64,000 nucleotides of DNA, taken from NCBI RefSeq assembly GCF_001824475.1, contig NZ_MHXN01000014.1, positions 95,847-159,846 of the forward strand, in the 5' to 3' direction. Made by a program: the position numbers and the translations under genes. Below, in pieces: positions 36,987-46,196 of this stretch. Source of the DNA: Phenylobacterium sp. RIFCSPHIGHO2_01_FULL_69_31. Lineage in GTDB: Bacteria > Pseudomonadota > Alphaproteobacteria > Caulobacterales > Caulobacteraceae. Within the stretch, counting starts at the first letter, position 1; each line of letters starts with the position of its first letter. Below the pieces are notes generated by a model. That model was not told the DNA's origin and searched no databases. It saw only the letters and a program-made list of their open reading frames with translations.

Positions 36987-38414
36987 TCAGGTGTTCATCG
37001 ACTGGAAGAAGTCGTCGTTGTTCTTCGACTGCCGCAGCTTGTCGAGCAGGAACTCGATCGCGTCCTGGGCGCCCATGGGGTTCAGGATCCGCCGCAGGAT
37101 GTAGGTCTTCTGCAGGTTGGTCTTTTCGGTGATCAGCTCTTCCTTCCGGGTGCCGGACTTCAGCACGTCGATGGCCGGATAGATGCGCTTGTCCGCGACC
37201 TTGCGGTCCAGGACGATTTCCGAGTTACCGGTGCCCTTGAACTCTTCGAAGATGACTTCGTCCATCCGCGAGCCGGTGTCGATCAGGGCCGTGGCGATGA
37301 TCGTCAGCGAGCCGCCCTCCTCGATGTTCCGCGCCGCGCCGAAGAAGCGCTTGGGGCGCTGCAGGGCGTTGGCGTCGACACCGCCGGTCAGCACCTTGCC
37401 CGAGGACGGGACCACAGTGTTGTAGGCGCGGCCGAGGCGGGTGACCGAGTCCAGCAGGATCACGACGTCCCGCTTGTGCTCGACCAGGCGCTTGGCCTTT
37501 TCGATCACCATCTCGGCGACCTGGACGTGGCGGGTGGCGGGCTCGTCGAAGGTGGAGGAGATGACCTCGCCCTTCACGGTCCGCTGCATGTCCGTCACTT
37601 CTTCCGGCCGCTCGTCGATCAGCAGCACGATGAGATAGCACTCGGGGTGGTTGGTCTCGATCGACTTGGCGATGTTCTGCAGCATCACCGTCTTGCCGAC
37701 CCGCGGCGGGGCGGTGATCAGGCAGCGCTGGCCCTTGCCCAGCGGCGCGACGATGTCGATGACCCGGCCGGAGCGGTCCTTCAGGGTCGGATCGTCGATC
37801 TCCATCTTGAACCGCTGGTCCGGATAGAGCGGCGTCAGGTTGTCGAACAGCACCTTGTGACGCACCGCGTCGGGGCTTTCGAAGTTGGTCAGGTCCACCT
37901 TCACCAGGGCGAAGTAGCGCTCGCCCTCGCGCGGCGCGCGGACCTCGCCGTCGACCGTGTCGCCGGTGCGCAGGCCGAACTTCCGGATCTGGGAGGGGCT
38001 GACATAGATGTCGTCGGGGCCCGGCAGGTAGTTGGCTTCCGGCGAGCGCAGGAAGCCGAAGCCGTCCTGCACCACTTCCAGGGTGCCCGAGCCGGAGATG
38101 GCGACGCCCTCTTCGGCCAGCACCTTCAGGATCGCGAACATCATGTCCTGCTTGCGCATGGAGTTCGCGGATTCAATCTCCAGCTGCTCGGCGAAGGCCA
38201 GGAGGTCGGCGGGCGACTTGTCCTTCAGCTCCTGCAGGCTCATGCGGGTGAGCCCCATGGCGGCGATGGCCTTGGAGGCCTCGCTGGGCTCGTCGTTCTC
38301 GGGCTCGCCGGCGGCGTCCTCAGCAGCGGCTTCGGCGGCCAGCTGGGGCTCGAGGGTCTCGCCGAGGGTTTCGACCTCGGTCTCGGGAATGTCGTTGTTG
38401 GGTTCGTCTTGCAT
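36987..38414 (-). CDS. rho: Transcription termination factor Rho
   Basis: The 475-residue hexameric RNA helicase has an acidic, non-conserved N-terminus (to about residue 48). The N-terminal RNA-binding domain includes [19 protein letters not shown] and the cold-shock-like [29 protein letters not shown]. The ATPase core has Walker A APPRVGKT (about residue 236), [10 protein letters not shown], the Q-loop and R-loop (SGTRKEE). It binds rut sites and terminates transcripts. ATG 38414 is chosen; GTG 38423 is possible. It ends with its own intrinsic terminator. Confidence 0.97.
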   Translation of the reverse strand: MQDEPNNDIPETEVETLGETLEPQLAAEAAAEDAAGEPENDEPSEASKAIAAMGLTRMSLQELKDKSPADLLAFAEQLEIESANSMRKQDMMFAILKVLAEEGVAISGSGTLEVVQDGFGFLRSPEANYLPGPDDIYVSPSQIRKFGLRTGDTVDGEVRAPREGERYFALVKVDLTNFESPDAVRHKVLFDNLTPLYPDQRFKMEIDDPTLKDRSGRVIDIVAPLGKGQRCLITAPPRVGKTVMLQNIAKSIETNHPECYLIVLLIDERPEEVTDMQRTVKGEVISSTFDEPATRHVQVAEMVIEKAKRLVEHKRDVVILLDSVTRLGRAYNTVVPSSGKVLTGGVDANALQRPKRFFGAARNIEEGGSLTIIATALIDTGSRMDEVIFEEFKGTGNSEIVLDRKVADKRIYPAIDVLKSGTRKEELITEKTNLQKTYILRRILNPMGAQDAIEFLLDKLRQSKNNDDFFQSMNT

Positions 38415-38740
38415 TGATTTCACTTTGGAATTCGCGCGCCACCGGACGGAGTCCGGGTGCGGGCGGGTTAGTCTGTGGGCGCCGGGAAGCGCCGATGTTC
38501 AACTTCGTCTGGGAGCCGGCTGCGACACGCGGTGCGTGGAGCCGGAAAAAGGCGGGGCGCGCCGGAGGCCGACGCGTTGCTGAGGGGAACCACGTCCGAG
38601 GGGGCGGGTCAAGTGTTCCTCCCCTTCGGGAGAGGCGAAGCGCCGAAGGGGCTTCAGCTCAAAATCGAACGTTCTGAGTGGAAGCCCCCTCAGTCGGCCT
38701 TGCCGACAGCTCCCCCAAGGGGGAGCAATTTATAGATAGG
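38415..38740. other. rho upstream region, no gene
   Basis: The 326 bases between rho and hemJ (both minus strand) hold a palindromic repeat block (38618-38726) and the presumed rho leader (38415-38615). Short open frames on the plus strand lack ribosome sites. An autoregulatory Rho-dependent leader is usual for rho genes, but no specific element was identified. Confidence 0.5.
38618..38726. repeat. Paired palindromic repeats (families A-like and inverted B)
   Basis: CCTCCCC/GGGAGAGG-like and CTTCGGCGC-type hairpins (38618-38650) are followed about 40 bases later by an inverted family B unit: AGCCCCCTCA, GTCGGC/GCCGAC (38693-38707) and GCTCCCCC/GGGGGAGC (38709-38726). Confidence 0.78.
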
Positions 38741-39202
38741 CTATCGCGCCCAGAACTGAAGGGTGACGGCCAGCACGGCCACGACGGCGGCGAGGAACGG
38801 GAGCTCGTTGGTGGCGCGCCAGAACTTCGCGGACTTCGGGCGCTGGCCGGCCACGAACTTCTTGTACGAGCCGGCGAGGAAGCCGTGCCAAGCGGAGAGG
38901 AAGATCACCGCCGCCAGCTTCACCATCATCCACGGCTGCAGGAGGAAGCTCCATCCCTCCTTGGCGGCGTAGACGTGCCAGAGGATCAGGCTGACGCCCA
39001 AGATCCAGGTCAGGCTCATCGACGGATTGATGATGATCTTCAAGAGCTTGCGCTCCCAGACCTGGAAGTGCGCGTCGAACTCGCTGGCCGGCGGCGCCGT
39101 CTCGGTGTGGTAGGCGAACAGGCGGGGCAGGTACATCATCCCCGCCATCCAGGCGATCACCGCGATGATGTGCAGGCCGCGAAGCAGGTCGAACCAGTTC
39201 AT
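38741..39202 (-). CDS. hemJ: HemJ-type protoporphyrinogen IX oxidase
   Basis: The 153-residue membrane protein begins MNWFDLLRGLHIIAVIAWMAG, with a conserved His in the first helix (LRGLHIIAVIAWMAGMMYLPRLFAYH). About four membrane helices follow, with another key His in PWMMVKLAAVIFLSAWHGFLAG. HemJ converts protoporphyrinogen IX to protoporphyrin IX with a quinone or other acceptor. It overlaps hemH by four bases (ATGA), placing it as the last gene of hemE-hemH-hemJ. Confidence 0.92.
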   Translation of the reverse strand: MNWFDLLRGLHIIAVIAWMAGMMYLPRLFAYHTETAPPASEFDAHFQVWERKLLKIIINPSMSLTWILGVSLILWHVYAAKEGWSFLLQPWMMVKLAAVIFLSAWHGFLAGSYKKFVAGQRPKSAKFWRATNELPFLAAVVAVLAVTLQFWAR

Positions 39203-40245
39203 GCCGCCTTGTCTCCCCGGCAGGCGCACTTGCCAAGGCCCGTGGGGCAGGTCCACGGGCCGTGCGGGGCGATCCCCTCGCGCGGCAGGGCCTCTGTCAC
39301 CGCCCGGGCCAACTCGCCGATGAACGGCGCCCCGACCCCGGGCGTGCGGGCCCGCAGGTAGGGGTAGATCTTCAGGTGGTCGGCCAGCTCGCCGTATTCG
39401 GTATCGAGCTCGACCAGGGTCTCCACATGCTCGGAGACGAAGGCGATCGGGCAGACGATGGCGCCCTTGCGATCCTTGGCCACTTGGTGGAGCGCGTCCG
39501 TGGTGGAGGGCTCCAGCCATTTCAGCCGGCCGACCCGGCTCTGGTAGCAGACCTGCCAGTCGGTGAATTCGGGCAGGAGGGCCGCCACCGCCGCGGCCGT
39601 GGCCTCGACCTGCGCCTCGTAGGGATCGCCCCCGTCCACCACCTGCTGCGGCAGGCCGTGGGCCGAGAATAGGAGCCGCACCTGCGATGGGTCGGCCTTC
39701 AGCTCCGGCCGGACCCAGGCGTCCCAGACGCGGCGGATCTCGGCGGCATGGGCCTGCGCCAAGCCTTGGGAGGTCGGATAGCAGCAGACCGTCCGCACCC
39801 GCCCCGGCCCCTTGTAGGCCCGCGCCCAGTCCTTGAGCGAGGAGCCCGAGGTGGTGGTCGAATACTGGGGGTAGAGCGGCAGCAGGACGATCTCGTCCGG
39901 CGCGTAGGCCTCGACCTCCTTGGCTGTCTGGTCGGCGAACGGCTTCCAGTAGCGCATGGCGATGAAGACGCGCGCTTCGTGACCCTGCTGCTTCAGCGCT
40001 GCATCGAGCATCACGGCTTGCGCCTCGGTCTCGGGCAGCAGCGGCGAGCGGCCGCCCATGATGGCGTAGTTGGCCTGGGCGGTCTTGGTGCGGGTGGTGG
40101 AGATCAGCGCCGCCAGCGGATAGCGCGCCACGGCCGGCAGCTGGATGATCGCCGGGTCGCGGAACAGGTTGAACAGGAACGGCCGGACGGCGTCCAGGCT
40201 GTCCGGCCCGCCCAGGTTGAAAAGGACGACGGCCAGCTTGCTCAT
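39199..40245 (-). CDS. hemH: Ferrochelatase
   Basis: The 348-residue enzyme begins MSKLAVVLFNLGGPDSLDAV. It carries FSAHGLPQQVV (catalytic His) and the C-terminal CPIAFVSEHVETLVELD. The last residues, CPTGLGKCACRG, supply a Cys cluster like that of alphaproteobacterial ferrochelatases with a [2Fe-2S] centre (known for Caulobacter). It inserts Fe(II) into protoporphyrin IX at the inner membrane. It overlaps hemE (ATGA) and hemJ (ATGA), so all three genes are translationally coupled. Confidence 0.97.
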   Translation of the reverse strand: MSKLAVVLFNLGGPDSLDAVRPFLFNLFRDPAIIQLPAVARYPLAALISTTRTKTAQANYAIMGGRSPLLPETEAQAVMLDAALKQQGHEARVFIAMRYWKPFADQTAKEVEAYAPDEIVLLPLYPQYSTTTSGSSLKDWARAYKGPGRVRTVCCYPTSQGLAQAHAAEIRRVWDAWVRPELKADPSQVRLLFSAHGLPQQVVDGGDPYEAQVEATAAAVAALLPEFTDWQVCYQSRVGRLKWLEPSTTDALHQVAKDRKGAIVCPIAFVSEHVETLVELDTEYGELADHLKIYPYLRARTPGVGAPFIGELARAVTEALPREGIAPHGPWTCPTGLGKCACRGDKAA

Positions 40246-41294
40246 GCCGCCGCCATGGCCTTGGCGGGCTTGCCGGTGACGCGCTCCACCACCCGGGCGA
40301 TGTGTTCCACGGGCGTAGCGGGCATGACGCCGTGGCCGAGGTTGAAGATGTAGGGGCCCTCGCCCCACTGCTGCAACAGGGTGTCCACCCGGGCGTCCAG
40401 CGCCGGTCCGCCGGCGAGCAGCAGGAGGTTGTCGAGGGCGCCCTGGATGGCCTGGCCGCCCGCCTGGATCCGGCGGCCCAGGGCGGCGCTGGCCTGGGTG
40501 TCGAGGGCGACCGCCTGGACCGGAACCTCGGCGGCGTAGCGCTCCACCAGGGCGCCGGCGCTGCGGGGGAAGCCGATGAACGGCGTGTCGACCCCGGCGG
40601 CGCGGACCTTCTCCACGATCCGCCGGTGCGGGCCGATGACGATGCGTTCGAAGACGTCCTCGGCCAGGTTATCGGCCCAGCTCTCGAACAGCTTCAGCGC
40701 CTGGGCGCCGGCCTTGGCCTGCATCACGAGGTAGCGGGCCGTAGCCTCCACCAGCACGTCGAGCAGGGCGTCCAACTCGTCCGGATGGCGGTAGGCGTAG
40801 GTGCGGGCGGCCTCGCGCTGGGAGCCCCGGCCCTCCAGCATGTATGTGGCCACCGTCCAGGGGGCGCCGGCGAACCCGATCAGCGCCCGCTCGGGCTCCA
40901 GCTCGGCGCGCACCCGGCTGAGCGTCTCGCCGATGTTGGCGAGCTTTGCGGTGGAGCCCTCGATGGCGTCTTGCAGCGCCCCGATCGGCGGCAGTGGGCC
41001 CAGCCGGGGCCCCTCCCCGGCCTCGAACCAGACATCCTGGCCGAGGGCCAGCGGGATCAGCAGGATGTCGGCGAAGACGATGGCGGCGTCCATGGGGAAG
41101 CGCCGCATGGGCTGCATCGTCGCCTCGGCCGCCATCTCGGGGTCGAAGCAGAAGGCGATGAAGTCGGGCGCGCGGCTGCGCAGCTCCCGGTACTCGGGCA
41201 GCGACCGTCCGGCCTGGCGCATGAACCACACCGGCGGGCGGTCCAGGGTCTCTCCGGCGAGCACGCGCAGGAGGCGGGGGGTCTCGGTCGTCAT
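40242..41294 (-). CDS. hemE: Uroporphyrinogen decarboxylase
   Basis: The 350-residue enzyme starts MTTETPRLLRVLAGETLDRPPVWFMRQAGRSLPEYRELR, with the conserved RQAGR substrate-binding segment, FADILLIPLALG and the active-site loops GAPWTVATYMLEG and NLGHGVMPATP. It converts uroporphyrinogen III to coproporphyrinogen III. No ribosome site precedes the ATG. The gene reads away from the putative origin (41295-41793) as hemE does beside Cori of Caulobacter, where its promoter is inside the origin. Confidence 0.97.
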   Translation of the reverse strand: MTTETPRLLRVLAGETLDRPPVWFMRQAGRSLPEYRELRSRAPDFIAFCFDPEMAAEATMQPMRRFPMDAAIVFADILLIPLALGQDVWFEAGEGPRLGPLPPIGALQDAIEGSTAKLANIGETLSRVRAELEPERALIGFAGAPWTVATYMLEGRGSQREAARTYAYRHPDELDALLDVLVEATARYLVMQAKAGAQALKLFESWADNLAEDVFERIVIGPHRRIVEKVRAAGVDTPFIGFPRSAGALVERYAAEVPVQAVALDTQASAALGRRIQAGGQAIQGALDNLLLLAGGPALDARVDTLLQQWGEGPYIFNLGHGVMPATPVEHIARVVERVTGKPAKAMAAA

Positions 41295-41537
41295 GGGGGA
41301 CTTAAAGCCTGCCCTTACCGAACGCTCAAGTGCGACCCGCCCAGCCCTTCTTCCCTTCAAATAGAAAGAGTCTTGAAAAGGATTGGAGCGGGGGAAGTAG
41401 GGCCTGTCGGCAGCGGGGAAAACCTTGACGATCCTTTGACAATCCCCCGGTCGTCCCCACCCTGTCCCCGGCTGGCGGCACACCCTGTGAGGCCCTGTGA
41501 ATCGCGGGGAACCGGCCTAGGCTCCCTCTGCGGCGCA

Positions 41538-41553
41538 TTAAGAATTCGGTAAC
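41538..41553 (+). promoter_or_regulatory. CtrA-type site, near match
   Basis: TTAAGAATTCGGTAAC fits TTAA-N7-TTAAC with one change (G for T in the second half). It lies in the middle of the putative origin. Confidence 0.6.
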
Positions 41554-41644
41554 GATTGGGGGGAGAACAGCGGGCGCCGCGCGGGATCCCGACTTGCCCC
41601 CACCCGCGCCCGGCAAACGGCGCCCCGGCGGCCAGGCCTGGGGG

Positions 41645-41660
41645 TTAAGAGATGGTTAAC
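41645..41660 (+). promoter_or_regulatory. CtrA-type site, perfect
   Basis: TTAAGAGATGGTTAAC matches the CtrA consensus TTAA-N7-TTAAC exactly. In Caulobacter, CtrA-P bound at such sites silences the origin in swarmer cells. It is 134 bases upstream of the PPDK-regulator start. Confidence 0.75.
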
Positions 41661-41793
41661 GGCCCTTTCCGTCCTCGTGTTCCCCCGGGGCGCCCTCCGC
41701 ACCGGATTTGGCGACGATCTATCCCCATCGCCGTCCAGCTTCGCTAAGAGTGAATCCACAGCTTCCGTCCCCAGGCATATTTTCGGAGCGCCC

Positions 41794-42648
41794 TTGCCGA
41801 ACTCGCCGCCGCCCAGACTCGCGACCTACTTCCACGTCCACCTGGTGTCGGACTCCACGGGGGAGACGCTGAACGCCATGGCGCGCGCGGTGTGCGCGCG
41901 CTTCGAGAACGTCCTGCCCATCGAGCACATCTACGCCCTGGTCCGCTCGCAGCGGCAACTGGACCGGGCGCTGGGCGACATCGAGGAGGCGCCGGGCATC
42001 GTCCTGCACACCATCGTCGACGAGAAGCTGCGCGAGGCGCTGGAAGAAGGCTGCCGGCGGATGGACATGCCGTGTCTGCCGGCCCTGGACCCGCTGGTCA
42101 GCGCCATGCAGCGCTACCTGGGAGCTGCCACCACCTCGCGGGTGGGCGCGCACCTGCGGCTGGACAACGACTATTTCAATCGGATGGACGCCCTGAACTA
42201 CGCCATCGGCCACGACGACGGTCAGGGCGGGCAGGACCTGGACCAGGCGGACGTGGTGCTGCTGGGCGTCTCGCGGACCTCGAAGACGCCGACCTGCATC
42301 TACCTGGCCCACCGGGGCGTGCGGGCGGCGAACGTGCCGCTGGTGCCGGGCCGGCCTCTGCCGGAGAAGCTGTTCCAGCTGAACAACACCCTGATCGTCG
42401 GCCTGCTGATCTCGCCAGACCGGCTGATCCAGATCCGCCGCAACCGGCTGCTCAGCCTGAACGAGAACCGGGAGTCGACCTACATCGACCAGGACGCGGT
42501 GCGCGACGAGATCATCGCGGCGCGCCGGCTGTACGAGCGCCATGGCTTCCCCACCATCGACGTCACGCGGCGGTCGGTGGAGGAGACGGCCGCGGCGGTG
42601 CTGAACCTGCTGTCCCGCGGGCACGGCCAGGTCGAGGTGCTGGGATGA
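41794..42648 (+). CDS. Pyruvate, phosphate dikinase regulatory protein (bifunctional kinase/phosphorylase)
   Basis: The 284-residue protein starts at TTG 41794, with GGAG six bases upstream; an in-frame ATG at 41677 would run through the origin. The sequence YFHVHLVSDSTGETLNAMARAV opens the domain and the P-loop is GVSRTSKTPTCIYLA (about residues 156-170). NVPLVPGRPLPEKLF and a basic RRNRLLSLNENRESTYID block follow. These enzymes phosphorylate and dephosphorylate pyruvate phosphate dikinase or PEP synthetase. It begins an operon with maf, aroE and coaE linked by four-base overlaps. Confidence 0.95.
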   Translation: MPNSPPPRLATYFHVHLVSDSTGETLNAMARAVCARFENVLPIEHIYALVRSQRQLDRALGDIEEAPGIVLHTIVDEKLREALEEGCRRMDMPCLPALDPLVSAMQRYLGAATTSRVGAHLRLDNDYFNRMDALNYAIGHDDGQGGQDLDQADVVLLGVSRTSKTPTCIYLAHRGVRAANVPLVPGRPLPEKLFQLNNTLIVGLLISPDRLIQIRRNRLLSLNENRESTYIDQDAVRDEIIAARRLYERHGFPTIDVTRRSVEETAAAVLNLLSRGHGQVEVLG

Positions 42649-43235
42649 CGGTGATCCTGGCGTCCAAGAGCGCCGCCCGCCGCGCCGTCCTGGACGGGGC
42701 CGGCGTGGTCTACGAGGCGACCGTGGCCGGCGTCGACGAGGACTCGGCCAAGGCTTCGCTGCTGGCCGAGGGCCACGGGCCGCGCGAGATCGCCGACGCC
42801 CTGGCTGAGCTGAAGGCGATCCGCGTCTCCCGCGCCCGTCCGGGGCTGGTCATCGGCTCCGACCAAACCCTGGACCTGGAGGGCGTGCTTTACGACAAGG
42901 CCGACGACATTGCGGCGGCCCGGGAACGGCTGACCCTGCTGCGCGGCAAGACGCACAAGCTGCACTCGGCCGTGGTGGTGGCCAAGGACGGCGCCCCGAT
43001 CTGGCGCGAGCTGGTGACGGCGCAGCTGACCATGCGCGACTTCTCCGACGCCTTCCTGGAGGAATACCTGGCGGCAGAGGGGCCGCACGCCCTCGGCTCG
43101 GTGGGCTGCTATCGGTTGGAGGGGCCGGGGGCCCAGCTGTTCTCGAAGATCGAGGGTGACTATTTCGCCATCCTGGGCCTGCCGCTGATGGGCCTGATGG
43201 ACCTGCTGCGGCGACATGGCGAGCTGACGGCATGA
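42645..43235 (+). CDS. Maf-like nucleotide pyrophosphatase
   Basis: The 196-residue protein begins [21 protein letters not shown], a variant of the Maf start A-S-x-S-P-R-R. It shows [31 protein letters not shown] (the usual acidic site) and [32 protein letters not shown]. Maf proteins hydrolyse non-canonical nucleoside triphosphates. It overlaps the PPDK regulator (ATGA) and aroE (ATGA), a layout shared with Caulobacter. Confidence 0.93.
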   Translation: MTVILASKSAARRAVLDGAGVVYEATVAGVDEDSAKASLLAEGHGPREIADALAELKAIRVSRARPGLVIGSDQTLDLEGVLYDKADDIAAARERLTLLRGKTHKLHSAVVVAKDGAPIWRELVTAQLTMRDFSDAFLEEYLAAEGPHALGSVGCYRLEGPGAQLFSKIEGDYFAILGLPLMGLMDLLRRHGELTA

Positions 43236-44077
43236 TCAGCGCCCGCACCGTGGTGGCGGGGGTGGTGGGCCAGCCCATCGCCCACTCCCTCTCGCCGATC
43301 CTGCACAACGCCTGGCTCGAGGCGGCGGGGATCGACGGGGTCTATGTCGCCTTCGCCCCCCGACCGGAGGTCTTCGCGGCCTTCGTGGAGGGCCAGCGCG
43401 GCGGCGGGGCGATCCGCGGCGTCAACGTGACCGTGCCGTTCAAGGAGCAGGCCCTCGCCGCGGCCGATGAGGCCAGCGCCCGGGCCCGGCTGGCCGGAGC
43501 GGCGAACCTGCTGGTGTTCGAGACCGACGGCCGGATCCGGGCCGACAATACCGACGGGATCGGCCTCCTGGGGGCGTTCGCGGCGCAGTCTAAGGGCTTC
43601 GACCCGGCGGCCGGGCCGGTGGTGGTGCTGGGCGCGGGCGGCGCGGCGCGGGGGGCGGCCGCGGCCCTGCTGCTGGCCGGCACGCCGGAGGTGCGCGTCT
43701 TGAACCGCACGGTTTCCAAGGCGCAGGACCTGGCGTCGGACCTCGGCCCGAAGGTGGTCGCAGGCGCGCTGGCGGACGCCGGCGAGGCCTTCGCGGGGGC
43801 GATCGCGGTGATCAACGCCACCGCGGCCGGCATGTCGCCGGGCCAGGGGCTGGACGTACCGCTGGAGGCGACGCCCCCGGGCGCGGTGGTCATGGACATG
43901 TTCTACAAGCCGCTGGTCACGCCCTTCCTCGCCCAGGCCCAGGCCCTGGGACGCCGCACGGTCGATGGACTGGAGATGCTGGTCCGCCAGGCCGAGCCCT
44001 CGTTCGAGGCCCTGTTCGGCGCGCCGCCGCCGGGCGTGGACGTGCGGGGCTTGGCCCTTAAGGTTTTGAACGGATGA
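43232..44077 (+). CDS. aroE: Shikimate dehydrogenase
   Basis: The 281-residue NADPH enzyme begins [29 protein letters not shown], with the shikimate-binding SLS motif. The catalytic lysine is in [13 protein letters not shown] (about residue 72) and Asp in NTDGIGLL. The cofactor fold is [18 protein letters not shown]. It reduces 3-dehydroshikimate in aromatic amino-acid synthesis. It overlaps maf and coaE by four bases each. Confidence 0.96.
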   Translation: MISARTVVAGVVGQPIAHSLSPILHNAWLEAAGIDGVYVAFAPRPEVFAAFVEGQRGGGAIRGVNVTVPFKEQALAAADEASARARLAGAANLLVFETDGRIRADNTDGIGLLGAFAAQSKGFDPAAGPVVVLGAGGAARGAAAALLLAGTPEVRVLNRTVSKAQDLASDLGPKVVAGALADAGEAFAGAIAVINATAAGMSPGQGLDVPLEATPPGAVVMDMFYKPLVTPFLAQAQALGRRTVDGLEMLVRQAEPSFEALFGAPPPGVDVRGLALKVLNG

Positions 44078-44673
44078 GGATTATCGGCCTGACCGGGTCC
44101 ATCGGCATGGGCAAGTCGACCACCGCGGCGATGTTCCGCGACCTGGGCATCCCGGTCTACGACGCCGACGCGGCGGTGCACGATCTCTACGATCAGGGCG
44201 GGGCCGCCGTGGAGCCGGTGGGCGAGGCGTTTCCCGGTGTGGTGAAGGACGGCCGGGTCGACCGGGAAGAACTGCGCAAGCGGGTCCTGGGCCAGCCGGA
44301 CGAACTGAAGCGCCTCAACGCCATCGTCCACCCGCTGGTGGGCCGCGACCGGGTGGGGTTCTTCAAGGCGGCCGAGGAACAGGGCGCCGACATGGTCGTG
44401 CTGGACGTGCCCCTGCTGTACGAGACCGGCGGCGACGCCAATGTGGAGGCGGTGGTGGTCGTCTCGGCGCCGCCCGAAATGCAGCGCGAGCGGGTGCTGG
44501 CCCGCCCCGGCATGACCCCGGAGCGCCTGGACGCCATCCTGGCCCAGCAGATGGCCGACGCCGAGAAGCGCGCTCGCGCCCACTACGTCGTCGACACCGG
44601 CCGTGGCCTGGAGGCGGCCCGCGAGCAGGTGGCGGCCATCGTGGCCGATCTCCGGAACGCGAAAGCGCCTTAG
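44074..44673 (+). CDS. coaE: Dephospho-CoA kinase
   Basis: The 199-residue P-loop kinase begins [36 protein letters not shown], with Walker [10 protein letters not shown] (residues 8-16) and the substrate DAD motif. It has [13 protein letters not shown] and [22 protein letters not shown]. It catalyses the last step of coenzyme A synthesis. It overlaps the aroE stop (ATGA); a large inverted repeat follows. Confidence 0.96.
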   Translation: MRIIGLTGSIGMGKSTTAAMFRDLGIPVYDADAAVHDLYDQGGAAVEPVGEAFPGVVKDGRVDREELRKRVLGQPDELKRLNAIVHPLVGRDRVGFFKAAEEQGADMVVLDVPLLYETGGDANVEAVVVVSAPPEMQRERVLARPGMTPERLDAILAQQMADAEKRARAHYVVDTGRGLEAAREQVAAIVADLRNAKAP

Positions 44674-44677
44674 GACG

Positions 44678-44743
44678 ACCGCCAAGACGCCAAGTTCACC
44701 AAGGGCGGGCTCGGCCCGTTCGCGTCCTTGGCCTCTTGGCGGT
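44678..44743. repeat. Large inverted repeat between coaE and dnaQ
   Basis: ACCGCCAAG-AC-GCCAAG (44678-44694) is mirrored by CTTGGC-CT-CTTGGCGGT (44727-44743). The two stems of nine and six pairs are interrupted by a symmetric 2x2 loop, with a GGGC/GCCC element in the centre. No T-run follows, so it is a terminator-like or protein-binding element rather than a classical terminator. Confidence 0.8.
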
Positions 44744-44804
44744 GATCTGTCGCGCCGGCTGCTTCGCAGTTGAAATTCCAGCGCGAACCGGGCCATCAAG
44801 GGGC

Positions 44805-45509
44805 ATGGCCCGCGAGATCGTCCTCGACACTGAAACCACCGGGTTCGACCCCGCCACCGGCGACCGGCTGGTGGAACTGGCGGCGCTGGAGATCGAGAGC
44901 TTCGTGCCCACCGGCCGCAGCTTCCACGTCTATATCGACCCCTGCCGCGACATGCCGGCCGAGGCCGAGAAGGTGCACGGCCTGTCGGCGGCGTTCCTGC
45001 GCGGCAAGCCCCGGTTCGAACATCCCGAGGTCGTGGACGCCTTCCTCGATTTCGTGGGCGATGCGCCGCTGATCGCCCACAACGCCGCTTTCGACCGCGG
45101 CTTCATCAACTGGGAACTGGCGAACTGCCGCCGCGACCACCTGCCCGAACACCGCTGGATCGACACCCTGGCCTTGGCCAAGCAGCGGTTCCCCGGCATG
45201 CACAACTCGCTGGACGCGCTCTGCAAGCGCTTCAAGGTCTCGCTCAGCGAGCGCGAGAAGCACGGCGCCTTGATCGACGCCAAGCTGCTGGCGGCGGTCT
45301 ATCTGGAGCTGAAGGGCGGCCGCGAGCGGCGCCTGGAGCTGTCGAGCGTGACCATGGTCAACGCCGTGGCGGTGGCCAGCCGCAACGAATACGGCGCCCG
45401 GCCCCGGCCGCTGGCCCCCCGCTCCACCGAAGAAGAGCGGGCCCTCCACGCCTCGTTCATTCGCGAAAAGGTGAAGGGCGAGGACCTCTGGGGACGGTTC
45501 GGGCTCTAA
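44805..45509 (+). CDS. dnaQ: DNA polymerase III epsilon subunit (proofreading exonuclease)
   Basis: The 234-residue DEDDh exonuclease begins MAREIVLDTETTGFDP with the catalytic DxE. It contains PLIAHNAAFDRGFINWEL (third acid), and EKHGALIDAKLLAAVY with the HxxxxxD motif. It corrects misincorporated bases during replication. ATG 44805 follows AAGGGG; an upstream in-frame ATG at 44736 falls in the inverted repeat and adds no conserved residues. Replication gene next to the origin. Confidence 0.96.
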   Translation: MAREIVLDTETTGFDPATGDRLVELAALEIESFVPTGRSFHVYIDPCRDMPAEAEKVHGLSAAFLRGKPRFEHPEVVDAFLDFVGDAPLIAHNAAFDRGFINWELANCRRDHLPEHRWIDTLALAKQRFPGMHNSLDALCKRFKVSLSEREKHGALIDAKLLAAVYLELKGGRERRLELSSVTMVNAVAVASRNEYGARPRPLAPRSTEEERALHASFIREKVKGEDLWGRFGL

Positions 45510-45533
45510 GGCCGCCGTCCCCTTCCGAAGGTC

Positions 45534-46019
45534 TTAAGCGTGGCCGACCTGGGGCTCGCCCTGGGCCTTGCGCGCCGCGTAGACGCCGGCGAAGTCGATG
45601 GGATCCAGCAGGAAGGGCGGGAAGCCGCCTTCGGAGCTGACCTCGGCGATGATCCGGCGGGCGAAGGGGAAGAGGTAGCGCGGGCACTCGATCAGCAGCA
45701 CCGGCTCCATCTCCTCGGCCGGCACGCCGCCGATCTGGAAAACGCCGCCGTAGAGCAGCTCGACGTGGAACAGGGCGCCGTCGGTGCGGCCGGCGCGGGC
45801 CGACAGCTTCAGGTCCACCTCGAACAGGCCGTCTTCGCGGCCACGGGCGTTCATCTCGACGTTGAGATCGATCTGCGGCTGGTCCTGGCTGGGACGCAGG
45901 GCGTCGGGCGCACGCGGGTTCTCGAACGAGAGGTCGCGGATGAACTGGGCCAGGATGCGGATGCCGGGCTCGCCGCCCTGGGCCGGAGGCGCGCCGGCGC
46001 CGAGGTCGATTTCGCTCAT
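45534..46019 (-). CDS. secB: Protein-export chaperone SecB
   Basis: The 161-residue acidic protein has [43 protein letters not shown] and [40 protein letters not shown], all SecB signatures. It forms a tetramer that keeps preproteins unfolded and hands them to SecA. It is transcribed toward dnaQ and divergently from the Tim44-like gene. Confidence 0.97.
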   Translation of the reverse strand: MSEIDLGAGAPPAQGGEPGIRILAQFIRDLSFENPRAPDALRPSQDQPQIDLNVEMNARGREDGLFEVDLKLSARAGRTDGALFHVELLYGGVFQIGGVPAEEMEPVLLIECPRYLFPFARRIIAEVSSEGGFPPFLLDPIDFAGVYAARKAQGEPQVGHA

Positions 46020-46196
46020 GATCGGACGGAATTTCTCTTCACGCGGAACGCGAGGATCGCGCTCGTTAGGGCCGAGCGGCTATCATGGCGCCCAGGGTGA
46101 TGCAACGCCGCCCCTGACGCGGGCGTTCCTGCGGACTATATTGAGGTATTGAGCGTATAAGGTCCCTGAAGCCCAGCCACCTCCGAAAGCCCTGCG

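Larger units (their letters stand above)
41295..41793. other. Putative chromosome replication origin (Cori-like)
   Basis: This 499-base gap lies between hemE and the PPDK-regulator gene, the same flanks as Caulobacter Cori. It holds a perfect CtrA-type motif (41645-41660) and a near match (41538-41553), AT-richer stretches (about 41350-41385), and three GANTC sites for CcrM methylation (41368, 41499, 41752). DnaA-box-like words occur: GAATCCACA (41752-41760) and CTATCCCCA (41719-41727), both two mismatches from TTATCCACA, plus ATCCTTTGACAATCC. Function is inferred from synteny and motifs; no unwinding element was proven. Confidence 0.8.

Noticed and set aside
41301..41318. Third CtrA site near the hemE start
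   Set aside because: TTAA and TTAC are nine bases apart rather than seven.
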